A model generated the notes under the pieces. That model did no database searches, was not told the origin of the DNA, and saw nothing but the letters and a program-made list of their open reading frames with translations. Shown here piece by piece: positions 26,667 to 34,700 of a DNA stretch of 64,000 nucleotides. A program made the translations under genes and the position numbers. The stretch spans positions 55,127-119,126 of the forward strand of contig JAQUUB010000009.1 of the NCBI GenBank assembly GCA_028694115.1, given 5' to 3'. Numbering within the stretch: the stretch's first letter is position 1; each line of letters starts with the position of its first letter. The DNA is from Lachnospiraceae bacterium. Lineage in GTDB: Bacteria > Bacillota_A > Clostridia > Lachnospirales > Lachnospiraceae.

Positions 26667-26758
26667 AGTTTATCCTACGTTTCAAATTGATGTATTCCGT
26701 TATATTATGTTAACACAATGCGTATTCTTAGGCAACTATTAATTTATCAATATTCAAC

Positions 26759-26818
26759 AAAAAAGCTCCATAAAACCTGCACTTTTAAACAATCATAATC
26801 GCAAGTCCTACAGAGCCT
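26759..26818 (-). terminator. Intrinsic terminator after tsf
   Basis: On the minus strand a 17-bp stem with several G-U pairs (outer GGCTC/GAGC, inner ACTTGC/GCAGGT) encloses a loop of about 18 bases and is followed by TTTTTT. It closes the rpsB-tsf operon. Confidence 0.8.
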
Positions 26819-26843
26819 AATATTAAAAAAATAAATTTTGGAA

Positions 26844-27776
26844 TTAATTGCCCATCTGTTTTGCAACTTCTGCTGCAAAATCTTCACTCTTTTTCTCCAT
26901 ACCTTCGCCAGTTTCAAAACGAACGAATTTTTTAATTACAATTTTTGCATTGTTAGCTTTTGCTACTTCTTCTACATATTTAGAAACAACCTGTTTTCCA
27001 TCCTCAGCTTTTACATAAATCTGATCTAATAAACAGATTTCTTTTAATTCTTTGTTGATACGTCCCATTACCATACCATCAATAATCTTATCATTTGCAT
27101 CTGGCTTTTCATTTTTAGCCTGAACTGTTAAGATTTCCTTTTCTTTGGCAATATAATCTGCATCAACTTCATTTCTACTTGTGTATAAAGGCTTTAAAGC
27201 AGCTGCCTGCATAGCTACATTTTTACCCATCTCTTTAATATCATCATTTACTACATCAGATTCAACATCAATTAAAACACCGATTTTTCCACCAGCATGA
27301 ATATAAGAAGCAACAAATCCATTTTCTTCTTCTATCTGTTCAAATCGTCTGATATTCATATTTTCGCCAATAATTGAAATCTGGGAAGCTAAAGCTTCTT
27401 TCACTGTGAGAGAAGAATCTTTATCCCACTTTTCAGCAAAAAACTCATCCATATCTTTTGCAGTTGTTTTCACCGCCTGTGCTGCAACATCTGCAACATA
27501 AGTCTGAAACTTTTCATTCTTAGCAACGAAATCTGTTTCTGCATTAACTTCAACAACTACTGCTTTTTTATCATCATTAACCAAGCAAGTTGCAACAATA
27601 CCTTCTGCCGCAATACGTCCAGCTTTTTTAGCTGCTCCAGCAAGACCTTTTTCTCTCAAAAAATCAATTGCTGCCTCCATATTTCCGTCAGTTTCTGCAA
27701 GTGCCTTTTTACAATCCATCATACCGGCTCCGGTTGTTTCACGTAATTCTTTTACCATTGCTGCTGTAATAGCCAT
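26844..27776 (-). CDS. tsf: Elongation factor Ts
   Basis: A protein of 310 residues, the nucleotide exchange factor for EF-Tu. It starts MAITAAMVKELRETTGAGMMDCKKAL, the conserved UBA-like N-terminus, followed by VEVNAETDFVAKNEKF. The ATG at 27776 follows GGAGG by eight bases; an upstream in-frame start at 27791 would sit on the ribosome site. It is paired with rpsB, 23 bases away. Confidence 0.97.
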   Translation of the reverse strand: MAITAAMVKELRETTGAGMMDCKKALAETDGNMEAAIDFLREKGLAGAAKKAGRIAAEGIVATCLVNDDKKAVVVEVNAETDFVAKNEKFQTYVADVAAQAVKTTAKDMDEFFAEKWDKDSSLTVKEALASQISIIGENMNIRRFEQIEEENGFVASYIHAGGKIGVLIDVESDVVNDDIKEMGKNVAMQAAALKPLYTSRNEVDADYIAKEKEILTVQAKNEKPDANDKIIDGMVMGRINKELKEICLLDQIYVKAEDGKQVVSKYVEEVAKANNAKIVIKKFVRFETGEGMEKKSEDFAAEVAKQMGN

Positions 27777-27799
27777 CTTCATTTCCTCCAAATCTATAA

Positions 27800-28540
27800 T
27801 TATTCTGCCTGAGCTTCTTCTGCTTCAGCTGCTTCTACATCATAAGCTTCGCCTGTCTGTCCCTGATTTGCTTCAATAACAGCATCTGCCATTTTAGCAA
27901 CAATTAATTTAACAGCTCTAATAGCATCATCATTACCAGGAATTACAAAATCAAGTTCTTCTGGATCACAGTTCGTATCAGCGATACCAATAAGAGGAAT
28001 TCCAAGTGTGTGTGCTTCCTGAACACAAATTCTTTCCTTTTTAGGATCAACAACAAAAATTGCATCAGGAATTTTTTTCATATCTTTAATTCCACCTAAG
28101 TTTTTCTCAAGTTTATCCCATTCTTTCTTTAACTGGATAACTTCTTTCTTAGGAAGAACATCAAATGTTCCATCTTGTGACATTGTTTCGATTTGTTTTA
28201 ATCTAGCAACTCTTGATTTAATGGTTTTGAAGTTTGTAAGCATACCACCTAACCATCTTTCATTTACATAATACATTCCGCAACGTTCAGCTTCTGATTT
28301 TACAGCATCCTGAGCCTGCTTTTTTGTTCCAACAAAAAGAACAGTTCCGCCATTCTGAGCAATATCAGAAATTGCATTATAAGCATCATCAACTTTACCT
28401 ACCGATTTCTGTAAATCGATAATGTAAATACCGTTTCTTTCTGTGTAAATATAAGGAGCCATTTTAGGGTTCCATCTTCTTGTCTGATGTCCAAAATGAA
28501 CACCTGCTTCTAATAATTGTTTCATTGAAATAACGCTCAT
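27800..28540 (-). CDS. rpsB: 30S ribosomal protein S2
   Basis: A protein of 246 residues, usual for S2. Motifs: [70 protein letters not shown] and [22 protein letters not shown]. The ATG at 28540 follows GGAGG at seven bases. The frame is open 38 codons further upstream, but that part overlaps the promoter and lacks a ribosome site. The C-terminus is acidic. Confidence 0.97.
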   Translation of the reverse strand: MSVISMKQLLEAGVHFGHQTRRWNPKMAPYIYTERNGIYIIDLQKSVGKVDDAYNAISDIAQNGGTVLFVGTKKQAQDAVKSEAERCGMYYVNERWLGGMLTNFKTIKSRVARLKQIETMSQDGTFDVLPKKEVIQLKKEWDKLEKNLGGIKDMKKIPDAIFVVDPKKERICVQEAHTLGIPLIGIADTNCDPEELDFVIPGNDDAIRAVKLIVAKMADAVIEANQGQTGEAYDVEAAEAEEAQAE

Positions 28541-28642
28541 GTTTTTACCTCCATTTGGTTTGTTTCTTCCATATGCTTCCTCTTTGCGGGTTACCTGAAA
28601 TCTTATAGAAGCATTTCTGAGCCTGGCACCATCCACAAATCC

Positions 28643-28671
28643 ACATATGTGCAATTTTTTTAATTAGTCAA
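28643..28671 (-). promoter_or_regulatory. Putative promoter of rpsB-tsf
   Basis: On the minus strand TTGACT (28671-28666) is followed 17 bases later by ATATGT (28648-28643), a weaker -10. The resulting leader of about 95 bases is long enough to hold a regulatory structure, but none was identified with confidence. Confidence 0.5.
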
Positions 28672-28688
28672 CTATGGTAGTTTAACAC

Positions 28689-28714
28689 AAAACCCTTGCC
28701 AAAGCAAGGGTTTC
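28689..28714 (-). terminator. Intrinsic terminator at the end of the flagellar cluster
   Basis: On the minus strand a perfect 10-bp stem (AAACCCTTGC / GCAAGGGTTT) with a four-base loop, followed by TGTGTT. It separates the flagellar genes from rpsB. Confidence 0.75.
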
Positions 28715-28749
28715 TTAGAGAATTTCATTTTCTAAATTTCATTATTTCG

Positions 28750-29361
28750 TTACTTCTTTGTAATTGCTTGGCCAATTTCATCCTCTGTAGCTCCAATAGT
28801 AATCTCATGAGTTCCTGCAACAATTCTTCTATCATATCCCTTTGAGCATAAAAAACGATCGAATTCAGCTGCATCTTTAATTAATCCAAGTTCTTTGCAT
28901 GCCTTTGCAACACTTACGGAACTTTGACCTGATGCAATCACAATTGAAACCGTATTGTCTGTTTGATCCGTTTTTTCTTTGTTTTCATCCTTACTTGCCT
29001 GGCCGTCCTCTGCCTCATCCTCTTTATTTCCTATTTCAGGTAGTTCTAGCTTCTTATCTGTATCTAAGCCATTAGAATTGTTCTGTGATAACGCATCTGC
29101 CTTTTGATTAGAGGATATACTATTTGTTGATACTATCTGTTTCTCCTGCTTTGTACTGTTAGGTGATATTTCTTTTATTTCTTCTGTATTAGAATCATGC
29201 TCTACCAGAACACTATTTTCTGAAACCATACCCAATTGTATTGCTCGTTCTTTAATCTCTGCATCTGTTAAATGTTCTTTTTTTCCTAATACGATTCCTA
29301 AAACCAGAGTTGCTACAAAAATTCCTATTCCCAATCCTCTCAGATAATATTTCAATTTCAT
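28750..29361 (-). CDS. Membrane-anchored protein with MltG-like C-terminal domain
   Basis: A protein of 203 residues. One N-terminal membrane helix (about 9-26, followed by GKKEHLTDAEIKERAIQLGMV) is followed by a polar, Ser/Asn/Glu-rich linker (about 55-140). A final domain of about 65 residues (SIVIASGQSSVSVAKACKELGLI ... FLCSKGYDRRIVAGTHEI) resembles the LysM-like N-terminal part of MltG/YceG. The catalytic transglycosylase domain is absent. It is therefore not an MltG enzyme; a wall-sensing or binding role is possible. It is the last gene before the cluster terminator and overlaps the preceding gene by four bases. Confidence 0.6.
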   Translation of the reverse strand: MKLKYYLRGLGIGIFVATLVLGIVLGKKEHLTDAEIKERAIQLGMVSENSVLVEHDSNTEEIKEISPNSTKQEKQIVSTNSISSNQKADALSQNNSNGLDTDKKLELPEIGNKEDEAEDGQASKDENKEKTDQTDNTVSIVIASGQSSVSVAKACKELGLIKDAAEFDRFLCSKGYDRRIVAGTHEITIGATEDEIGQAITKK

Positions 29362-30020
29362 TTCTGTACTCCTTCAAATAAATCAATGACTAGCTTTACT
29401 TCTCCGACACCTAATCCAAGTTCTTTTGCAATAGCCACATTTGATTTTCCTTGTTTTCGAAGGCTCAATATCTTTTCATTTTTATTTTTTCCATTATCCT
29501 CTGATACTTCAAATTTAATTTCTACTTTATTTTCTTTTATCGGATTCATATTTTTTTTCATTTGACGATTGATGCTTTTTTCATTTGGTTCCATAGGGTT
29601 TTCAGAAATCGCCTTTGCTACAACCTTGGCATCTATTTTTGTTTGCTCTACTTTTCTGACAGTATTTTTTAAATCCACCTGCTTATTGCTTAACATATCA
29701 TATAAGAAAATTACTTCTTTGTGATTCTTATTTATTTCTGACAAAACGGTATCGGAATATTCGTTTACAGCCATTATTTTTTCATTTGAAAGTTTATCAA
29801 GTGCTCTTTCTGTGTTTTCAATTGCATGAGTAACTGTTTCGTCAACAATTACTTGTACAGATGTCTTTATTGTCCCCATCTGAGCATCAATTGCTTTTTT
29901 TATTTCTTCCTGATTACTTTCCGAATTTTCGTTGCTTCCACTCTTTATTTCAGGAATTATAAAGCTTGCAAAAAAAACAACAGCTCCCAAAACTAAAAGA
30001 GTTATTTCCATTGCCGTCAT
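29358..30020 (-). CDS. SwrB-like protein (N-terminal helix, coiled coil, C-terminal HTH-like motif)
   Basis: A protein of 220 residues. The N-terminus is one membrane helix (MEITLLVLGAVVFFASFIIP); residues about 35-130 are helical and charged; the C-terminus has an HTH-like motif (ILSLRKQGKSNVAIAKELGLGVGEVKLVIDL). This architecture and its position between fliA and rpsB match SwrB of Bacillus subtilis, an activator of flagellar type III export. Sequence similarity outside the HTH-like part is not evident, so the assignment is by architecture and synteny. The ATG at 30020 follows GGGAG by five bases. Confidence 0.6.
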   Translation of the reverse strand: MTAMEITLLVLGAVVFFASFIIPEIKSGSNENSESNQEEIKKAIDAQMGTIKTSVQVIVDETVTHAIENTERALDKLSNEKIMAVNEYSDTVLSEINKNHKEVIFLYDMLSNKQVDLKNTVRKVEQTKIDAKVVAKAISENPMEPNEKSINRQMKKNMNPIKENKVEIKFEVSEDNGKNKNEKILSLRKQGKSNVAIAKELGLGVGEVKLVIDLFEGVQK

Positions 30021-30039
30021 AACTACTCCCATCTGTATC

Positions 30040-30360
30040 CTAGATTTTAATATCAAAACCGCCTTTGTTTTTTAGAATAACATTATCACTTTGTTTCATA
30101 TTTCCTTGGTTTTTGCGCTTATTCCCGCCGTCACCAGAATACTGCCCATCGCCTTTCTCTTTTGCATCAAACTTCTTATTTCTATTTTCTGTATCATCTG
30201 CTTCTCTAACCGTAGAGATATGTTGATTCACTTTATGTTCAAATTGGTTATGAGCATTGGAGTGATCAACTAAATATTTATTATCTTCATTTTGTTTTAT
30301 TGTAGAATAATCCTGTGTTCTTCCTACAATTCCATTCATTAACAATGGACTAACTCCCAT
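30040..30360 (-). CDS. Small charged protein of the flagellar cluster, function unknown
   Basis: A protein of 106 residues with no membrane segment. It is rich in Asn, Asp, Lys and Gly and probably largely disordered. Regions that stand out are the N-terminal MGVSPLLMNGIVGRTQDYS, the middle AHNQFEHKVNQHI, and a Gly/Lys-rich tail ending GGFDIKI. It lies 14 bases after fapA and 19 before the SwrB-like gene, so it is clearly part of the operon. No known family was recognised; FliK-like or chaperone-like roles cannot be argued from sequence. Confidence 0.6.
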   Translation of the reverse strand: MGVSPLLMNGIVGRTQDYSTIKQNEDNKYLVDHSNAHNQFEHKVNQHISTVREADDTENRNKKFDAKEKGDGQYSGDGGNKRKNQGNMKQSDNVILKNKGGFDIKI

Positions 30361-30374
30361 ACCATCACTTCCTT

Positions 30375-31967
30375 TTATAGTGCTGCCATAACAATATCAC
30401 CACCATCGCGAACAAATCTGCAATAATGGTACTGGGTTTTAAGTACTAAGCTAGATTCTGAAATTACAATTCTAGTACCGGGATGAGCTTCTCCCGTTAC
30501 ACGCGCAAATGCATTTGTGTCTTGATCAAATTGAAGGCTAAGCTGTGTTATTTCAATTGTATCGTTCTTTAATTTCTCCTTTTGAGCAATTAAATTCTGG
30601 GATAGTATCTTCATTTTTTGAATTTGATCAGATGGTAATTTTTCTCCTCTGCTCAATCTCTGGCCTACGGCCATAATGACAGGCTCTGTTGTAGCTATAC
30701 TTTTCTTGATTTCTAATACTTCCTTTTGCAACATAGAAAATCGCTCTCGCAATTCAGGATCAGTACCTACTTCTAACACAGTATCAACTCCCATGGTTGA
30801 TCCTAGCGTTTTTGCCTCAATTAAAGAACCCGCTCTCACTACCCCACCAGTGATAAATCCTCTTTTTCCCTGCACGATTACCTGTGTTCTTGCAGAAACC
30901 CTACTATGTAGGATAGAATCCGTTTGTACATAACCATTTGCAAAAACAACCGCATTTTCAATATATTTTGCAATTATATTTGTTCCTGCATGTAGTTCGC
31001 CTCTACTCATACCATTGATTCCCCGTGCTAATATGATTTGTCCTCCAGCTTCTAATTTAGCACCTTCGACAACACCGCGAACCTCAACATTTCCTGAACA
31101 ACGAATAGAAAAACCAGTCATAACATTACCGTTTACTAAAACATTGCCTTCATAATTTATATTCCCTGTAGATGTATCCACGTTGGCTAATTCCAAAACA
31201 CCAGATACAAATACTTTATCATCTATAAGTAATACATGCCCGTCAATATCAGCAGTAATCATTGTTCTATCCTCTGATAAAGTAATATTTCTTCCGAACT
31301 GTAATTTTAATCGTTGTACATCTTTCGGTTTAATGATTTCTCCTAAAACTGTTTTACCTGGAGTTCCAACATCCTCTTTAATCAATTTTGCAAGTAATTG
31401 ACCCTTTTTACAATGACATACTGTGTTTAAATTAAAAAAATCTACTGTTCCGTCATCCTTTTGTAAGGGCTTTGTATCTAAATTAGAATCAAAAAAATAT
31501 TCGATTTTTGCATCATGTCCTTCTATTGCCTTTTGTCCCTCTGCAATAACATAATCACGACAATACTCTCGATTATTAAGAAAACCGTCAATCACATCTT
31601 CTTTTATACCAACGTTCACTTTATTGATAGCTAATTCTCTCTTGATTTCATCCTTACTCATAAGGCTGCCACCTGTATATGGCGGATAAAATCTTGCAAT
31701 TACTTTCATACTGCCGTCAGCCAAAGAAAGCTTCATCATTTCCTGCTCTGAATATAATTTGTCCTCATTAATTTTAATTTCAGATTCCTCAGCACTCAGA
31801 ATTAATTTATTAATTTTAACAATATCAAAGCTAATACTCTTATATGTTAAATATTCAGCCACCTCATTAACCGCAAGTATCTGGCCCCCGTTCATCGGTG
31901 GATAAACCTTTAAATAATTTCCATCGCTTTTTAGAACAAGTTGAAAATACCCATTTTTAGCTGACAT
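30375..31967 (-). CDS. fapA: FapA family (DUF342) protein
   Basis: A protein of 530 residues. A long N-terminal region leads into a right-handed beta-helix with repeats such as GNINYEGNVLVNGNVMTGFSI, GNVEVRGVVEGAKLEAGG and VVRAGSLIEAKTLGS (about 250-400). A C-terminal coiled coil follows (about 410-490). The DUF342/FapA family includes polar flagellar assembly factors in other bacteria and is often found in flagellar operons. The ATG at 31967 is six bases after GGTAGGG; an ATG at 31973 abuts that site. The gene sits directly after fliA. Confidence 0.85.
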   Translation of the reverse strand: MSAKNGYFQLVLKSDGNYLKVYPPMNGGQILAVNEVAEYLTYKSISFDIVKINKLILSAEESEIKINEDKLYSEQEMMKLSLADGSMKVIARFYPPYTGGSLMSKDEIKRELAINKVNVGIKEDVIDGFLNNREYCRDYVIAEGQKAIEGHDAKIEYFFDSNLDTKPLQKDDGTVDFFNLNTVCHCKKGQLLAKLIKEDVGTPGKTVLGEIIKPKDVQRLKLQFGRNITLSEDRTMITADIDGHVLLIDDKVFVSGVLELANVDTSTGNINYEGNVLVNGNVMTGFSIRCSGNVEVRGVVEGAKLEAGGQIILARGINGMSRGELHAGTNIIAKYIENAVVFANGYVQTDSILHSRVSARTQVIVQGKRGFITGGVVRAGSLIEAKTLGSTMGVDTVLEVGTDPELRERFSMLQKEVLEIKKSIATTEPVIMAVGQRLSRGEKLPSDQIQKMKILSQNLIAQKEKLKNDTIEITQLSLQFDQDTNAFARVTGEAHPGTRIVISESSLVLKTQYHYCRFVRDGGDIVMAAL

Positions 31968-31975
31968 ATTCATCC

Positions 31976-32743
31976 CTACCCTTCTGTTAAGTATCCCATA
32001 TAACACCCAAGTTTCGTTTTCATCTTCTGTAATGCTTTTGTATGAAGTTGTGAAATTCTTGATTCTGATACTTCTAATATATTACTAATTTCTTTCAAAG
32101 TTAATTCTTCATAATAATAAAGTAAAATTACTTTTCTTTCCTTTTCTGTTAATAACTCCAAAGAATCTGCTAATGTTTTTTTTAGTTCTCCCTGCTCAAC
32201 AACCTCCTCAGGGGCATCGAATTTCTTGGGACTATTTTGTTCAACTGGCACTTCACTTCCTTGTTCCATAAATTCATTTAGAGAAACAACATTTGTAACC
32301 ATCATCTGCGATTGCCAATCATTATACTCATCTTCTGTAATTCCAAGCTTATTTGCTACCTCTTCGTCTGTAGCGTTTCTTCCCTGAAGGGATTCAATCT
32401 CTTTAATTGCTCCATCGATTTTCTTTTGTTTCTGTCTAATTGTCCGAGGAATCCAATCCATCTTTCTGATTTGATCAAGAATTGCACCTCTAATCCTCAG
32501 ACTTGCATATGTTTCAAATTTCACTGCCTTAGTAGGATCAAATTTATCAATAGCATCTATCAATCCAAATACACCATATCCTACCAAATCATCATATTCT
32601 ACATTGTATCCCAAATACATGGAAAGACGCCCTGCTACAACCTTAACAAGAGGAGCATATTCAATAATAATTTTCTCTCTAAGTTCCAGTGTTCTTTGTT
32701 TCGCATATTCATTCCACATCCTAGTTCTTCCAGTTTCGTCCAT
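31976..32743 (-). CDS. fliA: Flagellar/motility sigma factor (sigma-28, FliA/SigD/WhiG)
   Basis: A protein of 255 residues. It has sigma region 2 (EYAPLVKVVAGRLSMYLGYNVEYDDLVGYGVFGLIDAIDKFDP), region 3 (NATDEEVANKLGITEDEY) and region 4 (LPLTEKER-type stretch LTEKERKVILLYYYEELTLKEISNILEVSESRISQLHTKAL). It directs RNA polymerase to late flagellar and chemotaxis promoters. The position after cheD and before the swrB-like gene equals sigD in Bacillus. No FlgM anti-sigma gene is seen in the window. Confidence 0.95.
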   Translation of the reverse strand: MDETGRTRMWNEYAKQRTLELREKIIIEYAPLVKVVAGRLSMYLGYNVEYDDLVGYGVFGLIDAIDKFDPTKAVKFETYASLRIRGAILDQIRKMDWIPRTIRQKQKKIDGAIKEIESLQGRNATDEEVANKLGITEDEYNDWQSQMMVTNVVSLNEFMEQGSEVPVEQNSPKKFDAPEEVVEQGELKKTLADSLELLTEKERKVILLYYYEELTLKEISNILEVSESRISQLHTKALQKMKTKLGCYMGYLTEG

Positions 32744-32758
32744 AAATTCCTCCGACTA

Positions 32759-33070
32759 TTATTCGGTAGTTTTTTTAATTTCAGGCTGTCCCCCATTGTC
32801 TGTATCTTCGCTTTTACCATTTTCCTCGGTACTTTTTTCAATTACTTCGCCATCTTTATTAGCATCTTCCTTATTTAATATTTCAATTCTATCAAGAATC
32901 ATCTTCACAATCTGGCCTAAAACAAGAAAAATTATCATTACCGTTAAAATTGTTACTAACGATTCCTTTACGGAACACCTTTTATAAAAAGTCATAATTG
33001 CTGTAATTGCCATGGCAATTAGCATTATGATGGCAGGAATTGATTTTGTTTTCAACTTTTTCACAAGCAT
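32759..33070 (-). CDS. Small two-helix membrane protein, function unknown
   Basis: A protein of 103 residues with two membrane segments (about 12-28 and 38-58) and a highly charged Glu/Asp/Lys tail on the far side. No family was recognised. It lies 20 bases after cheD and 15 before fliA, so it is co-transcribed with them. The ATG at 33070 is preferred over an in-frame GTG at 33076 that overlaps the AAGGTGG site. It resembles poorly characterised membrane proteins near sigma-28 genes only in layout. Confidence 0.6.
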   Translation of the reverse strand: MLVKKLKTKSIPAIIMLIAMAITAIMTFYKRCSVKESLVTILTVMIIFLVLGQIVKMILDRIEILNKEDANKDGEVIEKSTEENGKSEDTDNGGQPEIKKTTE

Positions 33071-33090
33071 TTCCACCTTTACAGTAGCTT

Positions 33091-33576
33091 CTATATTGTC
33101 CTTAGTTGTTTACCTACTGATTTAATAATAAAATCTCCATTTTCCGGATAAAATTCAACAGTCCGACCGTAATTCAAACCTGTATCCTGAGATAATACTG
33201 GAATTCTCATTTCTTTTAATTTTTGCAATGTTGCCTCAACATTTCGATCGCCAACTCTTACTAATTCAGAATTATTCTGAAAGGCAAACATTTGTGCCCC
33301 ACCAGCAATTTTTGCAACTAATCTACTTCTTACTGCGCCTTCTGAAATCACTTGTCTAACTAATTCTTCAATTCCCGTATCAGCAAATTTTGCAACGTTG
33401 GAATTATTTCTAATCTGTGTACTATCAGGTAGCATAATATGAGCTAATCCACCAATCTTCGTTTGTGGATCTCTAATTGCAATCCCAACGCAAGATCCAA
33501 GTCCCAAAGTAGTAATTCCATCTGGACTCTTACATAGCTTTAAATCTGCCATCCCTACCTTAATCATTTCTCCCAT
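33091..33576 (-). CDS. cheD: Chemoreceptor glutamine deamidase CheD
   Basis: A protein of 161 residues. CheD deamidates Gln side chains on chemoreceptors and regulates CheC. The catalytic Cys29 lies in LGLGSCVGIAI; the His is in GGLAHIMLPDS; and VGDRNVEATLQKLKEMRIPVLSQDTGLNYGRTVEFYPENG completes the family core. It follows cheC by 15 bases, the typical pairing. Confidence 0.96.
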   Translation of the reverse strand: MGEMIKVGMADLKLCKSPDGITTLGLGSCVGIAIRDPQTKIGGLAHIMLPDSTQIRNNSNVAKFADTGIEELVRQVISEGAVRSRLVAKIAGGAQMFAFQNNSELVRVGDRNVEATLQKLKEMRIPVLSQDTGLNYGRTVEFYPENGDFIIKSVGKQLRTI

Positions 33577-33591
33577 GTTTTCTCCAACCTA

Positions 33592-34206
33592 TTATAATCC
33601 TAGTGATCCTAGTAACTTATCATAAGACTGAAGATCAGGAACCAAAATAAAATATCCGTTTAATTCCATATCATCAGTAAATGCTGTCTGTATCATTAAA
33701 ATCTTATCTCCAAGTACACCAAACTCAATTGCCGGAACGCTTAAAATTGCCGCTGCCATATCAATGCTCAAATCCGGAACTGATGCTATAATAGTAAGAT
33801 TTGTCAAGGAGGATAAAGAAGATAGATAAGATCCTGTAATAATATTACCTATTTCTTTTAATGCAGAAATCTCCATCTCATTAAACTCTTCATTATTTTC
33901 TATTTTTGTTCCCATGAGTTTTGAAACTAAATCATGGGCTGATCTTTCTTCAAGTAGAAACATAATACTTCCTGTAATGTCTCCTTGAACACCCAGATAA
34001 ATGCCAGCCATAATCTGTTCTTCGCCGCCCATTGCTTCACCTACTTGATTAAAATCAAGTAAGTCAACTTTAGGTACTTTCATGTCAACCTTTGTCTGTA
34101 ACAGCTGTGCTAAAGCAGTTGCTGCATTACCAGCACCAATATTACCAATTTCTCTGAGGACATCATAATAGATGCCCTCAACATGATTTAAGTCAAAATT
34201 TGCCAT
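33592..34206 (-). CDS. cheC: CheY-P phosphatase CheC
   Basis: A protein of 204 residues. Two phosphatase signatures with the ExxxN pattern are visible: LREIGNIGAGNAATAL near 17-32 and LKEIGNIITGSYLSSL near 112-128. CheC removes phosphate from CheY-P and is stimulated by CheD in Bacillus-type chemotaxis. It is placed between cheW and cheD. Confidence 0.96.
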   Translation of the reverse strand: MANFDLNHVEGIYYDVLREIGNIGAGNAATALAQLLQTKVDMKVPKVDLLDFNQVGEAMGGEEQIMAGIYLGVQGDITGSIMFLLEERSAHDLVSKLMGTKIENNEEFNEMEISALKEIGNIITGSYLSSLSSLTNLTIIASVPDLSIDMAAAILSVPAIEFGVLGDKILMIQTAFTDDMELNGYFILVPDLQSYDKLLGSLGL

Positions 34207-34220
34207 AGAAATCCTTTCTA

Positions 34221-34688
34221 TTATGCTTCCTTCTCCCCAATTACGGTATATAAATCTAAGAGTGAAATTAAACCACCATTGATTTTTCCAACACCCTTAA
34301 TAAAATTCTGCTTTTCTTCTTTTGCATCGTAACCCACTTTTTCAATACATGAATCATCTAAAGTAACTACTTCTTTTACTTCATCAACAATTATGCCAAT
34401 AGATGCACCTGACTCCAATTTTAAGATAATAATTCTGCTGGAATTTGTAATAACATCTTCTGGCAATTCCATCTTAAGTCGAATACTCATAACGGGAATT
34501 ACTTCTCCACGAAGATTAATAACTCCTTTAAAGTAAGACTGCACTTTAGGAACTCGCGTTATGTGTTGCATACGAACTATATTATCGATATATTTTATAT
34601 CAATTCCATATTGTTCGTTTCCTAATCCTACTACAATAAACTGGGTAGAATCATACTCTACCTTTTTACCTAAAATATCTTCAGCCAT
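34221..34688 (-). CDS. cheW: Chemotaxis adaptor protein CheW
   Basis: A protein of 155 residues with the CheW SH3-like double barrel: QFIVVGLGNEQYGIDIKYI, then VPKVQSYFKGVINLRGEVIPVMSIRLKM, GIIVDEVKEVV and the C-terminal FIKGVGKINGGLISLLDL. It couples chemoreceptors to CheA. It is 12 bases after cheA. Confidence 0.96.
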   Translation of the reverse strand: MAEDILGKKVEYDSTQFIVVGLGNEQYGIDIKYIDNIVRMQHITRVPKVQSYFKGVINLRGEVIPVMSIRLKMELPEDVITNSSRIIILKLESGASIGIIVDEVKEVVTLDDSCIEKVGYDAKEEKQNFIKGVGKINGGLISLLDLYTVIGEKEA

Positions 34689-34700
34689 AATGAACCCCTC

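Noticed and set aside
28541..28654. A 38-codon in-frame N-terminal extension of S2
   Set aside because: It begins inside the promoter region and lacks a ribosome site, while the standard S2 start at 28540 has a strong GGAGG.
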